DNA of 64,000 nucleotides from Flavobacterium sp. CFS9 (lineage in GTDB: Bacteria; Bacteroidota; Bacteroidia; Flavobacteriales; Flavobacteriaceae), in the NCBI RefSeq assembly GCF_041154745.1, contig NZ_AP031573.1, positions 2,914,001 through 2,978,000 of the forward strand. Direction: 5' to 3'. Position 1 is the first letter of the stretch; each line of letters starts with the position of its first letter. Both the position numbers and the translations under genes were made by a program. The notes below the pieces were generated by a model. The model saw nothing but the letters and a program-made list of their open reading frames with translations, was not told where the DNA came from and made no database searches. Shown here in pieces: positions 61,619 to 64,000 of the stretch.

Positions 61619-62098
61619 TCATTCGATCACTTTTTTGTTTTTAGCAGGGCATAAGAGGTACAAGCATAAATCGTTTTCATTGTTTATATATCGAATTATG
61701 TTTTTAACTAGAAAATTCCGGTCTTTTATAATTGATAAATTGTAAAAAACTCTATATCTATTGATTTCATCGATATAATCATCAATTATTTTTTTATCAT
61801 TTTCAGATATTTGTTTTTCATCAAAATTAGATATGCCCAAAAGATAGATGTCTGTATAATCTTGTTTAGTTTTTTTTGAAAATATTCTAGGAATTTTAGA
61901 TTTGATTTTTTCAAAATTTTTAGAGTTTGTTATAAAAATTTGATATGATCTTAAGCTGTATTCACTTTTTATAAAATGATATTTGGAATGTTTTTTTTCT
62001 CCATTTGTTAAAGAGTAGTAGGTTTCTTCTCCGTATACTATCTGTGAAGAAACTAGATTGTAGAAAAATATAAATAGGATGATTAGTATTTTTTTCAT
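61619..62098 (-). CDS. Exported small protein, putative immunity to the Tae4-like amidase
   Basis: This 159-residue protein starts at ATG 62098 (MKKILIILFIFFYNLVSSQ), which gives a clean signal peptide; the longer frame from 62125 would spoil it. The mature part is Lys/Asn/Ile-rich, mixed alpha/beta with two Cys near the end (CLYLLCP). No known domain was recognised. It lies 11 bp after the stop of the Tae4-like lipoprotein. Tae4 immunity proteins (Tai4) are small and exported, so a cognate immunity role is likely (inference from position and export). Confidence 0.7.
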   Translation of the reverse strand: MKKILIILFIFFYNLVSSQIVYGEETYYSLTNGEKKHSKYHFIKSEYSLRSYQIFITNSKNFEKIKSKIPRIFSKKTKQDYTDIYLLGISNFDEKQISENDKKIIDDYIDEINRYRVFYNLSIIKDRNFLVKNIIRYINNENDLCLYLLCPAKNKKVIE

Positions 62099-62109
62099 TT
62101 TTTTAGATT

Positions 62110-63789
62110 TTAGTTTAAACTCCAAATTCTTATTGATTGAACACCTCCTTTAGGCTGAGTATATGCGTTAGAGATGCACATACCGTTTACTATTGCATCT
62201 ACATGACCTGAATAACCAGCACCATTTTTCCCAGGGTTTTTATTGATAATTACGTATATGCCTGACTTTCCTTGAAGTAAATTAGCCACCTTTGTGGCAT
62301 CATTTGCATTATCCCCTTCAAGTTTGTCTTTAGTTTCTCCAAATTTATCAATCATAAATTTATTAAAGCTACTTGCGGACAAAATATAATTCAAGTTATC
62401 ACCTCCTTTTTGCGTTACTTGTAATGGTGGTTTTCCGTATTTTAGCACTGGTATTGTTATTCCTGAATACAATAATGCTCTCGATCCCCTTATTGCACAA
62501 GCATTTGTATATTGATTTTTTGTTTGTTCATTTATGGAACTGTTATAAAGAGAGCCACCTACTAATTTGTAAACTTCGGCAGAACTCATAGAATACCAAT
62601 AGCCATTTAATTCTATTTTTGGGAAGTTAGTAAGCCATTGGCTTAAAGATGGTAATTCTTGTTTCGTTAGGGGAGTTTCGTAATAAATTAAATTCGGATC
62701 GATGTATTCTCCATCTTGCCCTTCGGAAGTTCCCATAAACCAATTTTTAAATTGATGTATCGTTACATTAGGGTTCTGCATTAGATAATTTATTGCCCAA
62801 TTACAAAAACTTTTAGCTTCATCAGAAAAGTTATTTGAATTCAAATAACTACCTATTATATTCATAGTGTCAGGACGATTTCTTAAAAAAGCAATTTGAT
62901 CTTTCGATAAACTTAATTGAGTGCCTAAAGTTTTAATCAACGGCATTGTATTTACCGGTACGTATCCGGTTGGAGGAGTTACTTCAGGACAAGGTGCAGC
63001 ACTTTTTGAAGTATGGGGATGCGGTGGGCGAACATCACCGGCATAATACCAATATTGTCCGTTGCTGCCATAACAGTTAGAATGATCGTGACCGGAACTG
63101 CCATCACCACCGCCTTTGTAACCGCCGCTGCTTGGAGGAGAGTTGTACCCCGGAACACTTGTGTTGAATCCTCCTGATGGGAGATTTCCGCCACCTCCGC
63201 TTCCTCCACCTGCTGCTGGATTACTCTTTGGATCTGATGATGAAGGAATAAAGATTTTAGCACATGGATCGTCTCCTGCACTGGACTTCGAGGTAAATTT
63301 TCCAGTAGTATTGTAACTAACCTGACTTATCTCGGTAGTACCATCAAAATATTTGAAATTAAAATGGTGTGCTTTAAAATTTTCATAATCCTCTGGATTA
63401 CAAATATATTTAAAAACGTATTTTTTACTTTCTCCCGTTGGCAGTACATTTATAACCAGATTGTAATACACATTTTCAGGAGTGTCTGGATAAAAGAAGC
63501 TAATACTGTAATTGGTGACGCTCTTATCGTCAGTCATACTTACAATATCATACATCATAAATATTGGCTCGTTTAGAGTTTCAGTATTACCGGATTTTGA
63601 ACTGTTTTTTGTTTCATCAGTGTTGATGTATTGCTGAATGTCTGCCGGAAGTTCATTGGCATTAATGAGTTTCTTTTCAAAAGGAACCGATGATTCTGTT
63701 TTGGTTTGATGTGGTTCATTTGAATCTTTTTCGCAACTTGTCAAGGCAAGAAAAACAAACGCTAAGGCGTACTTAAATAGCTTTTTCAT
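62110..63789 (-). CDS. Lipoprotein with C-terminal Tae4-like peptidoglycan amidase domain
   Basis: This 559-residue protein has a lipobox (LALTSC, Cys19), then a beta-rich region (about 40-165), a Gly/Ser/Pro-rich linker with His clusters (about 190-250), a helical segment (about 280-400) and the amidase domain. There NACAIRGSRALLYSG holds the likely nucleophile Cys431 and GYSGHVDAIVNG holds His529; both motifs are those of Tae4-type amidases (NlpC/P60-like). T6SS amidases normally lack a lipoprotein signal, so this is an unusual delivery form. The adjacent exported gene is the likely immunity protein. The 211 bp beyond its start hold no other gene. Confidence 0.8.
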   Translation of the reverse strand: MKKLFKYALAFVFLALTSCEKDSNEPHQTKTESSVPFEKKLINANELPADIQQYINTDETKNSSKSGNTETLNEPIFMMYDIVSMTDDKSVTNYSISFFYPDTPENVYYNLVINVLPTGESKKYVFKYICNPEDYENFKAHHFNFKYFDGTTEISQVSYNTTGKFTSKSSAGDDPCAKIFIPSSSDPKSNPAAGGGSGGGGNLPSGGFNTSVPGYNSPPSSGGYKGGGDGSSGHDHSNCYGSNGQYWYYAGDVRPPHPHTSKSAAPCPEVTPPTGYVPVNTMPLIKTLGTQLSLSKDQIAFLRNRPDTMNIIGSYLNSNNFSDEAKSFCNWAINYLMQNPNVTIHQFKNWFMGTSEGQDGEYIDPNLIYYETPLTKQELPSLSQWLTNFPKIELNGYWYSMSSAEVYKLVGGSLYNSSINEQTKNQYTNACAIRGSRALLYSGITIPVLKYGKPPLQVTQKGGDNLNYILSASSFNKFMIDKFGETKDKLEGDNANDATKVANLLQGKSGIYVIINKNPGKNGAGYSGHVDAIVNGMCISNAYTQPKGGVQSIRIWSLN

Positions 63790-64000
63790 GATTATTGGCT
63801 TTTAATAGTTAGTAAACCGGGGTATATAGCTTGATAAGTTTGTTTTTGCAAAGTATTTAAATTTATAAAAATAAACTTACTTTTTTGTGAAAAAGACAGA
63901 AAAATTTTATATTTATTTTATTGTGTAGCTTTGGAATAACTTTTTTGATTTTGGAAAGTAAATATTGTGAACATGAATCTTTAAGCATATTCCACTCATG

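Overview
The window looks like a chromosome segment of a Flavobacterium-type member of the Bacteroidetes. The base composition is AT-rich. Promoters carry the Bacteroidetes TAnnTTTG -7 element with a TTG box about 19 nt upstream, and some starts are TTG. The gene families also fit: a TonB-dependent receptor of the OMP beta-barrel type, a LytS/LytTR pair, grasp-with-spasm RiPP maturases, DUF4157 proteins and GIY-YIG genes beside tRNAs. The genus is inferred from these traits.

Left part (1-6.5 kb): the end of an unidentified gene; a small membrane-protein/winged-helix-regulator operon with matching operator-like dyads before it and before the next operon (SGNH hydrolase plus membrane protein); an initiator tRNA-Met beside tandem GIY-YIG endonuclease units, each followed by a decayed tRNA 3' half; and a DUF4269/ArnT-like glycosyltransferase pair. 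From 6.6 to 13.2 kb lies a grasp-with-spasm peptide cluster. It has two copies of a cassette (conserved leader, precursor peptide, secreted TPR-like protein), then an ATP-grasp ligase, an unannotated 55-residue ORF and a SPASM protein without a radical-SAM motif. A TonB receptor and a divergent two-component system follow.

Centre (17.5-50.1 kb, all minus strand): a complete extracellular contractile injection system (eCIS; Afp/PVC/MAC/AlgoCIS relatives). In transcription order it encodes a DUF4255 terminator/cap protein, a conserved unknown, sheath, two tube proteins, DUF5908, LysM hub, VgrG-like spike, PAAR tip, gp25, two large baseplate proteins, a PKD-domain protein, the tape-measure protein, a nucleotidyltransferase-like/glycosyltransferase-like pair, three DUF4157 cargo candidates and an AAA+ ATPase. 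Two DUF4157 proteins share almost the same N-terminus but end in different domains: a GH-E HNH/Endo VII nuclease in one, and a nuclease-like module with a C-terminal extension in the other. Each is followed within about 100 bp by a likely immunity gene (ankyrin or tandem SUKH-like). The locus therefore looks like an injection machine with self-protected polymorphic toxin cargo.

Right part (50.8-64 kb): a two-gene amine/amino-acid oxidase plus ThDP decarboxylase pair, an S41 peptidase, tRNA-Glu, an Lrp regulator divergent from a histidine-decarboxylase-like enzyme, and a decaying toxin/immunity array. The array holds a Tae4-like amidase on a lipoprotein with a putative exported immunity protein, an AHH nuclease fragment and two broken paralogous immunity genes.
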